Origin: Bordetella sp.
Lineage (GTDB): Bacteria > Pseudomonadota > Alphaproteobacteria > Caulobacterales > Caulobacteraceae
Reading direction: 5' to 3'
Length of the DNA stretch: 37,507 nucleotides
Assembly (NCBI GenBank): GCA_017308115.1
Contig: JAFKFS010000030.1
Coordinates: forward strand, 1 to 37,507
Shown: one piece after another, positions 1 through 7,526 of the stretch
Numbering within the stretch: position 1 is the first letter of the stretch
Layout: each line of letters begins with the position of its first letter
Notes under the pieces: generated by a model
Told to the model about the DNA's origin: nothing
Seen by the model: only the letters and a program-made list of their open reading frames with translations
The model's database searches: none
Translations under genes and position numbers: made by a program

Positions 1-496
1 CGCCCGTGGCGGCGCCGTCGGTGACGATCTCCTTCATCGCCGACTGCAGATAGTTCTGCGCGCCCATCAGCTTTATCAGGCTGTGCTGGTTTTCGAGGAA
101 GTCGATGTGCTCCTCGGTGTCGGCCAGGATCTTCAGCAGCAGGTCGCGGCTGACGTAGTCGCGGGCCTCCTCGCATTGGGTCAGGGCGTCGCGGGTGGCG
201 GCGCGGCTGTCGATCTCCAGCTGCAGGTCGGCGCCCAGGCATTCGATCGGGTCCTCGCCGACCTTCAGCTTGTGCAGGTCCTGCAGGTTCGGCAGGCCGT
301 CCAGGAAGAGGATGCGCTTGATCAGCATGTCGGCGTGCTTCATCTCGCCGATCGATTCCTCGTAGATCACATGGCCCAGGTGGGCCAGGCCCCAGCTCTC
401 GAACATGCGGGCGTGCAGGAAGTACTGGTTCACCGCCGTCAGTTCGTTGGTCAGCACCGCGTTGAGAGTGCGGATGATCGCGGGATCGCCCTTCAT
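1..496 (-). CDS. bfr: Bacterioferritin, 3' end beyond the left edge
   Basis: Bacterioferritin stores iron as a ferric mineral inside a 24-subunit cytoplasmic shell. The minus strand reads 165 codons from an ATG at 496 with no stop before the edge, so only the C-terminal tip is missing or the protein is slightly longer than the usual 155-160 residues. The N-terminus matches the family closely: Glu18 in TNELTA, then the IGEMKHAD segment carrying Glu51, Met52 (the haem ligand shared between two subunits) and His54 of the ferroxidase centre; CLGADLQLE follows. The ribosome site GAAGGA lies 8 bases before the ATG. bfd lies upstream on the same strand, with 164 bases between them that hold a candidate iron-responsive palindrome. 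The family call is close to certain from motif order; regulation is inference. Confidence 0.96.
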   Translation of the reverse strand, partial: MKGDPAIIRTLNAVLTNELTAVNQYFLHARMFESWGLAHLGHVIYEESIGEMKHADMLIKRILFLDGLPNLQDLHKLKVGEDPIECLGADLQLEIDSRAATRDALTQCEEARDYVSRDLLLKILADTEEHIDFLENQHSLIKLMGAQNYLQSAMKEIVTDGAATG

Positions 497-613
497 GGTC
501 GTCGTCCTTCAAAAAGCGGCGGCGGAGACGACCTCGACGCAAGGCCGAGCCCCCTGACCGCCCGTGACGACATTCATATCACGGCTTTGCAGCCGCTGAT
601 TATTTGCGAGTTC

Positions 614-639
614 TTATCACTGCATTGATAATGCGAGTG
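614..639. promoter_or_regulatory. Candidate iron-responsive operator upstream of bfr
   Basis: This AT-richer patch between bfd and bfr contains nested dyads: TTATCA-N6-TGATAA at 614-631 and GCATT-GAT-AATGC at 622-634. The second is flanked by CACT and AGTG (618-639), which extends the symmetry with a one-base offset. GATAAT-type repeats resemble Fur-family operators, and the position about 120 bases upstream of the bfr ATG would suit control of bacterioferritin. Binding by Fur or another iron regulator is inferred from shape and context only. Confidence 0.45.
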
Positions 640-660
640 AAATCCGCTTTCAAAAACCGC

Positions 661-846
661 CTATTCGGCGGCGATGGCGAAGGCGGCCTGGGTTTCCTGG
701 ATCATCTGGCGCATTTCGCACACGCATTTGGCGCACTGGGGCGCGCACTGGTGGCTGGCGAAGATGTCCTTGGGACGGCAGGCGCCCGCCTCTATGGCCT
801 GGGCGACATCGCGCTGGCGAAGACCGTTACAGTTGCAGACGTACAA
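661..846 (-). CDS. bfd: Bacterioferritin-associated ferredoxin Bfd
   Basis: A 61-residue [2Fe-2S] ferredoxin of the BFD-like family, which in other bacteria donates electrons to the bacterioferritin haem to release stored iron. The diagnostic spacing C-x-C-x31-C-x2-C is present as Cys4, Cys6, Cys38 and Cys41, and the start MYVCNCNG is typical. The start codon is TTG at 846; no in-frame ATG lies nearby and the N-terminus fits the family at exactly this residue. Three further cysteines (23, 34, 43) are probably not ligands. It lies upstream of bfr on the same strand. A TGC-N9-GCA palindrome sits 55 bases upstream, consistent with induction under iron limitation. Confidence 0.93.
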   Translation of the reverse strand: MYVCNCNGLRQRDVAQAIEAGACRPKDIFASHQCAPQCAKCVCEMRQMIQETQAAFAIAAE

Positions 847-900
847 GGCGAGACACCCGGAACACTGAGAATGGCTCGCTATAGCATCTCTTAAGGCGGG

Positions 901-915
901 TGCAAATCATTCGCA
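901..915. promoter_or_regulatory. Fur-type palindrome between bfd and thiE
   Basis: TGCAAATCATTCGCA is a near-perfect 7-1-7 palindrome (6 of 7 pairs) of the TGC-N9-GCA form that I associate with alphaproteobacterial Fur/Mur operators. It lies 55 bases upstream of bfd and 49 bases upstream of thiE. Iron-starvation induction of bfd is the simplest reading; an effect on thiE cannot be excluded. Confidence 0.6.
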
Positions 916-963
916 CGCACATGCGACATTGACGACGATGGCGCCGGAGGGCAGGGCAGCGTC

Positions 964-1635
964 ATGGCTCGTCAACCGCAAATTCCCGCCCGTCCGCCCT
1001 GTCGGCTGTACCTGATCACCCCGGTCGCCGTCCCGGACCTGGAGGCCTTCGCCGCCGAGCTGGAGGCCGCCCTGTCGGCCGGGGACTGCGCCGCCCTGCA
1101 GATCCGGCTGAAGGAGGCTTCGGACGACGAGATCCGCGCGGCGGTGGCGCGGCTGAAGCCGATCTGCCAGGCGCATGACGTGGCCCTGATCCTCAACGAC
1201 CGGCCGGACCTGGCGCGGGCGACGGGCTGCGACGGGGTGCATCTGGGCCAGGAGGACGCCGCCCTGGCCGAGGCGCGGCGCATCCTGGGGCCGGACGCCA
1301 TGATCGGCGTCACCTGCCACGACAGCCGCCATCTGGCGATGGAGGCGGCCGAGGGGGGCGCCGACTACGTCGCCTTCGGCGCCTTTTTCCCGACCCGGAC
1401 CAAGGACGTGGCGCATGACGCCGAGCCGGACATCCTGACCATCTGGCAGGAGACGATGGAGATTCCCTGCGTCGCCATCGGCGGGATCACGGCCGAGAAC
1501 GCCGGGGGGCTGGCGGCGGCGGGCGCGGACTTCGTGGCGGTCAGCGCCGGCGTCTGGGCCCATCCTCAGGGGCCGGCGGCGGCGATGCGGGCGTTCGACG
1601 CGGCTCTTCAAGAGGCTTCCAAGGCCGTCGTCTGA
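964..1635 (+). CDS. thiE: Thiamine-phosphate synthase
   Basis: ThiE joins HMP-pyrophosphate and the thiazole phosphate to form thiamine monophosphate in the cytoplasm. The 223-residue protein is a TIM barrel with the family motifs in order: RLYLITP near the N-terminus, [49 protein letters not shown] and the phosphate-binding VAVSAGVW near the end. The ATG at 964 is kept because RLYLITP falls at the normal distance from it; the nearest good ribosome site (GGAGG) is rather far upstream, about 13 bases. It is transcribed away from bfd and no other thiamine gene is near. Short paralogues such as TenI share the fold, but the motif set favours ThiE. Confidence 0.92.
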   Translation: MARQPQIPARPPCRLYLITPVAVPDLEAFAAELEAALSAGDCAALQIRLKEASDDEIRAAVARLKPICQAHDVALILNDRPDLARATGCDGVHLGQEDAALAEARRILGPDAMIGVTCHDSRHLAMEAAEGGADYVAFGAFFPTRTKDVAHDAEPDILTIWQETMEIPCVAIGGITAENAGGLAAAGADFVAVSAGVWAHPQGPAAAMRAFDAALQEASKAVV

Positions 1636-1699
1636 CTTCAGAGGATGTTTAGGAAGCTCGGGCAGTCTGCCAGGCCAGTGTCGCCTTGTGGACCCGATC

Positions 1700-3379
1700 A
1701 TGACGATGAGCCGCGCGCTCAACAGGACTGAAGCCGTCGTGGAGCGGTCGGACCCGGCGTCCGCCGCCCGCCCGGCTTCACAGGCCGACGTCGCCTTTTT
1801 CCGACAGCCCCTGCTGCCGATCCTGACCGCTGTCGGGGTGACGGTGCTGGTGGTCCTGGCGATCAGCTTCGCCCGCGCCAACGGCGTCGTCGCGGCCCTG
1901 TGGGGGGCGGGGGGGCTGGCGCTGGGGCTGTGGCTGCGCGGCGGCCGCGGGATGGCCTATGACTGCGGTTTCGCCGTCCTGATCACGGCGGGCGTCCTGA
2001 CCGGCGAGTTTCTGAGCGGCAACGGGCCGACCCTGGCCTTGCTGTTCACCGTGGCCAATCTGCTGGAGATCGTCCTGGCGGTGGTCTTGACGCGCCGCCT
2101 GGTGACCGGGCTGAACATCGACAGCGTCGAAGGGCTGGCGCGCTTTCTGATGGTCTGCGCCCTGGCGCCGATCCCGTCCGCCCTTCTGAGCGGGGCGGCC
2201 CTGGACGTGATGATCGGCGCCGATCCGCTGACCTCGCTGCGCACCTGGTGGAGCGCCCACGCCCTGGGGTTCGTCGTGCTGGGCGTGTTCAGCCTGACCC
2301 TGCGCCGCAAGCATATGAAGATACTGCGCCAGCCCGCCCGCCTGGCCGAGGGCGTGGCGCTGAGCGCCCTGATCATGGGCGCCTGCTACGCCATCTTCTC
2401 GCAGCTCAGCCTGCCCTACGGCTTCCTGCTGTTGCCGCTGCTCGTTCTCATTGCGGTGCGGTTCCGCGTGGTCGGCGTCGCCTGGGCCCTGATGATCGTC
2501 TCGGTCATGGCCATCGGCGGGACCATGGCCGGACACGGGCCCTATCACGCCTTCGACGCCGACCAGCGGGCCATGCTGGGCCAGCTTCTGGTGCTGCTGG
2601 GCTATATGCCCATCCTCATGGTCGCCGCCCTGCTGGAGGAGCGCGACCGCCTGACCGAAAGGGCCCGCGAGGGAAGGCTTCGCGCCGAGCGCGCCTCGGC
2701 GGCCAAGTCCCGTCTGCTGGCCAATGTGGCCCATGAGATCAAGAGCCCGATCGGCGGCGTCATCGGCATCGGCGAACTGTGGGCGGGCGGGCACCTGGGC
2801 GCGACCACGCCCAACCAGGTCGAGATGGCGCAGATGCTGGTCAAGACGGCCCGGCAGGTCGAGGCCCTGACGCACGACCTGCTCGACGTGGCGCGGGCCG
2901 AGGCGGGCGCGGTCAAGGTCGACCTGAGGCCCACGGACGTCACCGGCGTGCTGGAGGACGTGCGCCGCGGCCTGCTGCTGAACCCCGATGCGGCGGCGCT
3001 GAAGATCGACGTCGTGGCCGTCGGCGACCATCTGGTGGCGCGCGCCGATTCCCAGCGCCTGGCCCAGGTGGTGGGCAATCTGGCGAACAACGCCGTCAAG
3101 TACGGCGCGGCGGGCGGCCTGGTCGTCCTGCGCGCGTGCTGGAACGGGGATCGCGTGCGCATCGAGATCATCGATCGGGGGCCGGGGCTGTCGGCCGAGA
3201 AGCAGGCGCAGTTGTTCGAGCCCTTCAACCGCCTGGGCCTGGAGCGTTCGGCCATCGAGGGGCACGGCGTCGGCCTGACCCTGGCCAAGCGGCTGGTCGA
3301 GATGCAGGGCGGAGAGATCGGCGTGATCTCGTCGCCGGGACAGGGCGCCGCCTTCTGGGTGGAGTTGCCCGGCGCCTGA
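1700..3379 (+). CDS. MASE1-type membrane sensor histidine kinase
   Basis: An orphan sensor kinase of about 559 residues. The first 300 residues hold roughly eight to ten hydrophobic segments in the pattern of a MASE1 integral membrane sensor, with no sizeable periplasmic domain. A linker rich in Glu and Arg leads to the HisKA dimerisation helix, where the H-box ANVAHEIKSPI carries the predicted phospho-acceptor His345. The ATPase domain follows with N-box NLANNAVKYG, G1 box DRGPGLS and G2 box GHGVGLTLAKRLVE. There is no receiver domain and no response regulator beside it, so its partner is unknown. ATG 1700 is chosen; a GTG at 1688 would add four residues and neither has a strong ribosome site. 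Signal and output are not predictable from sequence. Confidence 0.9.
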   Translation: MTMSRALNRTEAVVERSDPASAARPASQADVAFFRQPLLPILTAVGVTVLVVLAISFARANGVVAALWGAGGLALGLWLRGGRGMAYDCGFAVLITAGVLTGEFLSGNGPTLALLFTVANLLEIVLAVVLTRRLVTGLNIDSVEGLARFLMVCALAPIPSALLSGAALDVMIGADPLTSLRTWWSAHALGFVVLGVFSLTLRRKHMKILRQPARLAEGVALSALIMGACYAIFSQLSLPYGFLLLPLLVLIAVRFRVVGVAWALMIVSVMAIGGTMAGHGPYHAFDADQRAMLGQLLVLLGYMPILMVAALLEERDRLTERAREGRLRAERASAAKSRLLANVAHEIKSPIGGVIGIGELWAGGHLGATTPNQVEMAQMLVKTARQVEALTHDLLDVARAEAGAVKVDLRPTDVTGVLEDVRRGLLLNPDAAALKIDVVAVGDHLVARADSQRLAQVVGNLANNAVKYGAAGGLVVLRACWNGDRVRIEIIDRGPGLSAEKQAQLFEPFNRLGLERSAIEGHGVGLTLAKRLVEMQGGEIGVISSPGQGAAFWVELPGA

Positions 3380-3438
3380 GCGACGCGGCCGAGATGGCCG
3401 CTTGACCCGGCGCGGCCCTGGCCGCCAATGTCGCCGCC

Positions 3439-4284
3439 ATGAAAGCCGTCGTCGCCGTCCTGTCGCTTGTCGCCCCGCTTGCCGCCGTCGCCACGCCCGT
3501 TCTCGCCCAGCAGGATCCGGCAGAGCGCGCCCGCATCGAGGAGCTGACGCGCCGGTTGAACGGCGCGCCGCCCGCGCCGCAGAGACCGTCGCCGCCGGAA
3601 CGCGATCAGCCCGATCGACCGTCCGTCGCCCCGCGTCAGGACCCGGCTGAACGGGCGCGGATCGAGGAACTGACCCGCCGACTGAACGGCGCCCCGGCCC
3701 CAACGACGCCGGCCCTAACGACGCCGGCCCCCGCGGCACCGGCTTCGGCCCCGCCTTCATCCCCGGCCCCCGCGCCGCGCCCTCAGGCTCAGCCGGCCGG
3801 GCCGGTCCCGCAGCCGGCGCCCGCCGCCGCGCCCCAGCCGCAGGCCGCGTCTCCGGCCCGGCCCGCTCCGGCGTCCGGGGCGCCCCTTCGCCGGACCGCC
3901 CCGGCGGCCACGCCCGCGCCTCAGGGCCTGAACGCGGATGCGCAGGCGGCCCTGCCGTTCCGCATCGACCTGCCGCCGGGGTTCGAACTGGTCGAAGGCC
4001 GCGCGGCCCCGGGCGCCCGCGTCTATTCGGCGCGCAGGGCGGGCAAGACCTATCTGATGATCTACGCCGGGCCGTCGTCGCAATTCCCCATCTATGACGG
4101 AGATCATGTGACCGTCGGCGGCCGCGTCTCGGTGGTGACGACCTATGGTCAGCGCCGCGTCGCCATGGAGCACCTGTTCCAGCGTTCGGTCGAGCCGGCC
4201 GAGATCCATGTCTGGCTGATGGCTCAGGACGGCCCCGACCGTGACGAGGCCGAGCGCATCGCCCAGACCGTGGACCCCCGGTAG
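3439..4284 (+). CDS. Secreted Pro/Ala-rich protein with a duplicated motif
   Basis: An unrecognised 281-residue exported protein. Residues 1-23 form a Sec signal peptide ending VLA, with likely cleavage before Gln24. A 20-residue segment beginning QDPAERARIEEL and ending RRLNGAP occurs twice, at 25-44 and 67-86, with identical protein sequence. Residues about 87-155 are a low-complexity Pro/Ala linker. The last 110 residues look like a compact beta-rich domain starting near LPPGFELVEG. No catalytic motif is evident. The charged repeat should be helical and could be a docking or dimerisation peptide, but that is inference. The gene follows the histidine kinase after 59 bases and is convergent with the VOC gene; their stop codons lie 3 bases apart in the palindrome TAGGGCCTA. 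Confidence 0.82.
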   Translation: MKAVVAVLSLVAPLAAVATPVLAQQDPAERARIEELTRRLNGAPPAPQRPSPPERDQPDRPSVAPRQDPAERARIEELTRRLNGAPAPTTPALTTPAPAAPASAPPSSPAPAPRPQAQPAGPVPQPAPAAAPQPQAASPARPAPASGAPLRRTAPAATPAPQGLNADAQAALPFRIDLPPGFELVEGRAAPGARVYSARRAGKTYLMIYAGPSSQFPIYDGDHVTVGGRVSVVTTYGQRRVAMEHLFQRSVEPAEIHVWLMAQDGPDRDEAERIAQTVDPR

Positions 4285-4287
4285 GGC

Positions 4288-4623
4288 CTAGTTTTCGGAC
4301 CAGACCGCCAGGTCGTTGCCGGACGGATCGCGGAAGTGGAAGCGCCGTCCGCCGGGGAAGGCGAAGATGGCGTGCGTGATCCGGCCGCCCGCCGCCTCGA
4401 CCCTGGCCTGCATCGCCTCCAGGTCGCGGGCGTAGAGGACGGGCAGGGGCTTGGGCGTCATGGCGTCGGGCGTGAAGCCGCCGTCCAGCCCCTCGCTGAA
4501 GGCGGCGTAGTCCGGGCCGTAGTCCTGGAAGGTCCAGCCGAACGCCCGGCTGTAGAAGGCCTTGTGAGCCGCCAAATCGGTCGCCGGCAGTTCGAGATAG
4601 TCCAGCTTGCCGTCTTCGCGCAT
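4288..4623 (-). CDS. VOC (glyoxalase/bleomycin resistance) family protein
   Basis: A 111-residue single-domain VOC protein. It shows the usual half-motifs: an N-terminal LDYLELPATDL strand, the FYSRAFGW helix and turn, and the C-terminal FRDPSGNDLAVWSEN with a Glu that often ligates metal in this fold. The ATG at 4623 has GGGAGAG about 6 bases upstream; longer readings of the frame lack family similarity. Members act as metal-dependent lyases, dioxygenases or binding proteins, and the substrate cannot be predicted. A TGC-N9-GCA palindrome lies 61 bases upstream, similar in form and spacing to the one before bfd, so iron control is possible. It has no same-strand neighbour close enough for an operon. 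Confidence 0.88.
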   Translation of the reverse strand: MREDGKLDYLELPATDLAAHKAFYSRAFGWTFQDYGPDYAAFSEGLDGGFTPDAMTPKPLPVLYARDLEAMQARVEAAGGRITHAIFAFPGGRRFHFRDPSGNDLAVWSEN

Positions 4624-4683
4624 GGCGACTCTCCCAGAGAAATGGAGAAGGACGCTTGCACGACGGCCGACTCTGCGCAAACC

Positions 4684-4698
4684 TGCAAATGGTTCGCA
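4684..4698. promoter_or_regulatory. Second Fur-type palindrome, upstream of the VOC gene
   Basis: TGCAAATGGTTCGCA shares 13 of 15 bases with the element upstream of bfd and has the same TGC-N9-GCA form. It sits inside a run in which GCAAA recurs at 4677, 4685 and 4696, so more than one overlapping site is possible. It lies 61 bases upstream of the VOC start on the minus strand. Regulator identity is inferred. Confidence 0.45.
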
Positions 4699-4790
4699 AA
4701 TGCAGGAGTCGGCCCATGATCGTCCTGAGCGCCGGATGCGCCTCCCTGGCCTCGCTGATGCAGCGGGATGCGGACGGACGACGCGGGCCT

Positions 4791-4828
4791 GAAACGAAAC
4801 GGGCGCCGATCGAATCCGACCGACGCCC
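4791..4828 (-). terminator. Rho-independent terminator after the ecotin gene
   Basis: In the minus-strand transcript the arms 4828-4817 and 4812-4801 form a continuous 12-pair stem with a 4-base loop, followed by GTTTCGTTTC. The two A/C mismatches seen on the plus strand become G-U pairs only in minus-strand RNA, which supports the orientation. It starts about 28 bases after the ecotin stop. Confidence 0.65.
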
Positions 4829-4855
4829 GCATCTGATTTCAATGAACGGCGGCGA

Positions 4856-5368
4856 TCAGCGCGCCGTCTGGGTCTCGCCCGCGCGCCAGACGCGATAGCG
4901 CACCTCGACGTCCGAGGGGGTGTAGACCACCACCGGCAGGCGCGAGTTGTAGCGGATCAGCGGCTGTTCGGCGGTGGTGACGAAGGCCTGCCGCTCCGAG
5001 CCGGGCGGGCAGCCCATCAGGGTGCTGGCCGCGTTCCCCAGGGCGGGCAGGACATAGTAGTCGTAGCCCCAGCCCTCGGCCGTGCGGGTCTGCAGCTGAC
5101 CGCCGAAGACCTGCCGGTTGCAGTCCACCGTCTTCGTCTTGCCGAGGATCAGTTCGACCTTCAGCGCATCTTCGTCCGCCTGGGCGGGCAGGTTGATGAC
5201 GTGGCGGGTCTGGCCCGCGGCGGCGGGGGGAAAGGCCTTGAGGTCGGAGTTCCCGGCCTGGCCGGTCACGGCGTCGTTCGAGGTCATGGCGCCTTCAGCC
5301 TGGGCGGTGGCGCAGGCGGCCAGGCTGAGGGCGGCGACGCCGGCGAAGAGAAAGGAGGGGAGTTTCAA
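4856..5368 (-). CDS. eco: Ecotin-family serine protease inhibitor, putative lipoprotein
   Basis: Ecotin is a dimeric envelope inhibitor of trypsin-fold serine proteases. The match runs through the domain: ALKVELILGKT, VDCN, EGWGYDYYVLP, the reactive loop STLMGCPPG, RYNSRLPVVVYTP and VRYRVWRAGE. By alignment with E. coli ecotin (scissile Met84-Met85), the P1 and P1' residues are Leu117 and Met118, and Cys83-Cys120 is the conserved disulphide. A TTG start at 5368 is chosen because GGAG lies 8 bases before it and it begins a clean signal peptide; the open frame extends to 5407 without a better start. The signal peptide ends LSLAAC, a lipobox with Cys19, so the protein may be lipid-anchored rather than free in the periplasm as in E. 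coli. Signal peptidase I cleavage near ATAQA is the alternative. Confidence 0.92.
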   Translation of the reverse strand: MKLPSFLFAGVAALSLAACATAQAEGAMTSNDAVTGQAGNSDLKAFPPAAAGQTRHVINLPAQADEDALKVELILGKTKTVDCNRQVFGGQLQTRTAEGWGYDYYVLPALGNAASTLMGCPPGSERQAFVTTAEQPLIRYNSRLPVVVYTPSDVEVRYRVWRAGETQTAR

Positions 5369-5417
5369 GGGGAGGTCTCCACAGTCGGTAAGCGTGACCG
5401 CCGACAACGCCGCAGCG

Positions 5418-6605
5418 TCAGACCAGTTCCACCGCCATGGCCACGGCCTCGCCGCCGCCGATGCACAGGGAGGCCACGCCCTTCTTGCCGCCGCGCGCCT
5501 GAAGCGCTGCCAGCAGGGTGGACAGGATGCGCGCGCCCGACGCCCCGATGGGGTGGCCCAGCGCCGTGGCGCCGCCGTTGACGTTCAGCCTGGCGCGGTC
5601 GATGCCCAGCTCCTGCTGGGCGATCATGGCGACGACGGCGAAGGCCTCGTTGACCTCCCACAGGTCGACGTCCTCGACCGACCAGCCGGCCTTCTCCAGG
5701 GCCTTGCGCATGGCCGGGACGGGGGCGGTGGTGAACAGGCCCGGCTCATGGGCGTGGGCGGCGTGGGCGACCACGCGGGCGACGATGGGCAGGCCCAGGG
5801 CCCTGGCGGTGCTTTCGCGCGTCATGACCATGGCGGCCGCGCCGTCGGAGATGGAGCTGGCGTTGGCGGCGGTGATCGCCCCGTCCTTGACGAAGGCGGG
5901 CTTCAGCGTCGGAATCTTGGCCGGATCGGCCTTGCCGGGCTGTTCGTCCTCGCTGACCGTGACCGGGCCCTTGCGGGTGGCGACCTCGACCGGGACGATC
6001 TCGGCCTTGAAGGCGCCCGAGGCGATGGCGTTCTTGGCGCGGGTCAGGCTTTCGATGGCGTATTCGTCCATCTGTTCGCGGGTGAACTGATACTGGGCCG
6101 CCGCGTCCTCGGCGAAGACGCCCATGGCCTTGCCGGGAGAATAGGCGTCCTCCAGCCCGTCCATCATCATGGAATCGACGATGACGTCGTGGCCGATGCG
6201 GGCGCCGCCGCGATGCTTGGTCATCAGATAGGGGGCGCCGGTCATCGACTCCATGCCGCCCGCGACGATGACCTCGGCCGTGCCGGCCAGCAGGGCGTCG
6301 TGCGCCATCATGGCCGATTGCAGGCCCGAGCCGCACATCTTGTTCACCGTCGTCGCCTCGACGTGCTTGCCGAGACCCGCGCCGATCGCCGCCTGACGCG
6401 CCGGGGCCTGGCCCAGGCCTGCGGGAAGGACGCAGCCCATGAAGATCTGCTCGACCTTTTCAGGCGCGACGCCCGCGCGCTCGACGGCGGCCTTCACCGC
6501 CGCGGCGCCCAGGTCGGTGGCCTTGACCGTGGACAGGGCGCCCTGGAAGCCGCCCATGGGCGTGCGGGCGAAGGAGCAGATGACGACGGGATCGGCGGCG
6601 GTCAT
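5418..6605 (-). CDS. Acetyl-CoA acetyltransferase (thiolase)
   Basis: A 395-residue type II thiolase, of normal family length, that condenses two acetyl-CoA or cleaves acetoacetyl-CoA. The acyl-accepting Cys91 lies in NKMCGSGLQ. The NEAFA motif, the active-site His351 in GHPIGASGAR and the second catalytic Cys381 in LCIGGGE are all intact. It may serve acetoacetate, polyhydroxybutyrate or amino-acid breakdown; the CoA-transferase genes at 20937-22527 would supply acetoacetyl-CoA, but no phaB or phaC lies nearby to decide. The TesB-like thioesterase gene lies 72 bases upstream on the same strand, and the ecotin gene follows 49 bases downstream. The ATG at 6605 fits the family N-terminus. Confidence 0.94.
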   Translation of the reverse strand: MTAADPVVICSFARTPMGGFQGALSTVKATDLGAAAVKAAVERAGVAPEKVEQIFMGCVLPAGLGQAPARQAAIGAGLGKHVEATTVNKMCGSGLQSAMMAHDALLAGTAEVIVAGGMESMTGAPYLMTKHRGGARIGHDVIVDSMMMDGLEDAYSPGKAMGVFAEDAAAQYQFTREQMDEYAIESLTRAKNAIASGAFKAEIVPVEVATRKGPVTVSEDEQPGKADPAKIPTLKPAFVKDGAITAANASSISDGAAAMVMTRESTARALGLPIVARVVAHAAHAHEPGLFTTAPVPAMRKALEKAGWSVEDVDLWEVNEAFAVVAMIAQQELGIDRARLNVNGGATALGHPIGASGARILSTLLAALQARGGKKGVASLCIGGGEAVAMAVELV

Positions 6606-6677
6606 GGCGTGCGTGTCCGTGTGTGAATCGTTGCGACGGGGATTAGGGGAGGCGAAGGCCCGCTGGCAAGCGGCGCC

Positions 6678-7526
6678 TCACAGCAGCTTGCGCCTCTGGC
6701 GGGCCAAGGCGAGGGGGCGGCCGTCGGCCCCCCAGGCGGTCGCCTCGTCCACCGACCAGCCCAGGCCGTGATCCAGCAGCCGATATTCGAAGAAGGCCCA
6801 GCCGTCCGGCGCGCTGTCCGGGGTCGGATCGCTCAGGACGTCATAGCGCAGGTCGACCGTCGTCATCATCGGCGGCGCCTTGAAGGCCGTCCAGACGGGC
6901 GGATAGAGGGCGTCCAGCAGGTAGCACATTCGCAGTTCGTCCAGCGGCGCGCCGTCCTTGACCCGCATCCACAACCGCTCGACCACCGGCCTGCCCTCGT
7001 TGCCGCCCAGGATGTTGGGGCCGTTCTCAAAGCGATAGTCGACGTGCTGGGAGAAGCGCGGGGCCATCGGCCCGCTGATGCCCGGCGCGTCCTTCAGGCT
7101 GTCCAGCGACGGCGGCGGCGCCAGCAGGGGCGTCAGCGGCTCAGGCGTCGGACCGTCGGCGCCGTAGGTGGCGCAGGCGTGGTGGGTCAGCTTCGAGCCC
7201 TGCCCGCCCTCGACCGCGGCATAGGCGACGTTGCGGCCGCCGCGCAGCAGGCGCGGGCGGAAATGGATGGGCCGGCCGTAGCGGGCGGCGGCGAGATACT
7301 GGACCGTCAGGCTGCGCAGCGGCGCCTCGATCCCCAGCCCCTGACGCATGGCCCCGGCGCACAGGGCCGCCAGCAGGCCGCCGAAGGGAAAGCCCGCCTC
7401 GGGCGGGGCGCTGATCGGTCCGTTGGAGAATTCGCCGGACAGATGGGCGGCCAGGACGTCGCCGTCCTCGGCTCCGTCCTCGGGCGTCAGGCGGAAGGCG
7501 GCGCGGATCAGGTCAGGCTCGGTCAT
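6678..7526 (-). CDS. TesB-like acyl-CoA thioesterase family protein
   Basis: A 282-residue double-hotdog thioesterase-like protein. The N-terminal half has the hotdog helix segment FPFGGLLAALCAGAM and the strand LRSLTVQYL; the C-terminal half has TTVDLRYDVL, GWAFFEYRLLDHG and DEATAWGADGRPLALARQ, the last resembling the TesB region that carries the Asp-Thr-Gln catalytic set. Such enzymes hydrolyse acyl-CoA to free acid and CoA; chain-length preference is unknown. The ATG at 7526 is chosen over an in-frame ATG at 7664, because the longer version has a Pro/Ser-rich extension unlike the family and would run across the shared promoter with the divergent HxlR gene. The ribosome site is weak. HxlR control is plausible from the arrangement. 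Confidence 0.85.
   Translation of the reverse strand: MTEPDLIRAAFRLTPEDGAEDGDVLAAHLSGEFSNGPISAPPEAGFPFGGLLAALCAGAMRQGLGIEAPLRSLTVQYLAAARYGRPIHFRPRLLRGGRNVAYAAVEGGQGSKLTHHACATYGADGPTPEPLTPLLAPPPSLDSLKDAPGISGPMAPRFSQHVDYRFENGPNILGGNEGRPVVERLWMRVKDGAPLDELRMCYLLDALYPPVWTAFKAPPMMTTVDLRYDVLSDPTPDSAPDGWAFFEYRLLDHGLGWSVDEATAWGADGRPLALARQRRKLL

Noticed and set aside
1778-4717. A 979-codon open frame on the minus strand across the histidine kinase and the secreted protein
   Set aside because: It is antisense to two clear genes, low-complexity (Arg/Gly/Gln/Asp/Pro) and shows no family motif. Similar long antisense frames occur opposite flgK, glcB, cyoB, the S9 gene and the mla genes, as expected of GC-rich codon bias.
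4716-4898. A 60-codon plus-strand ORF with AGGAG 7 bases before its ATG and the Fur-like site just upstream
   Set aside because: It runs through the ecotin terminator and into the 3' end of the ecotin gene on the other strand, has no recognisable fold and uses atypical codons. The Fur-like site is better placed for the VOC gene. It is a possible but unsupported small gene.
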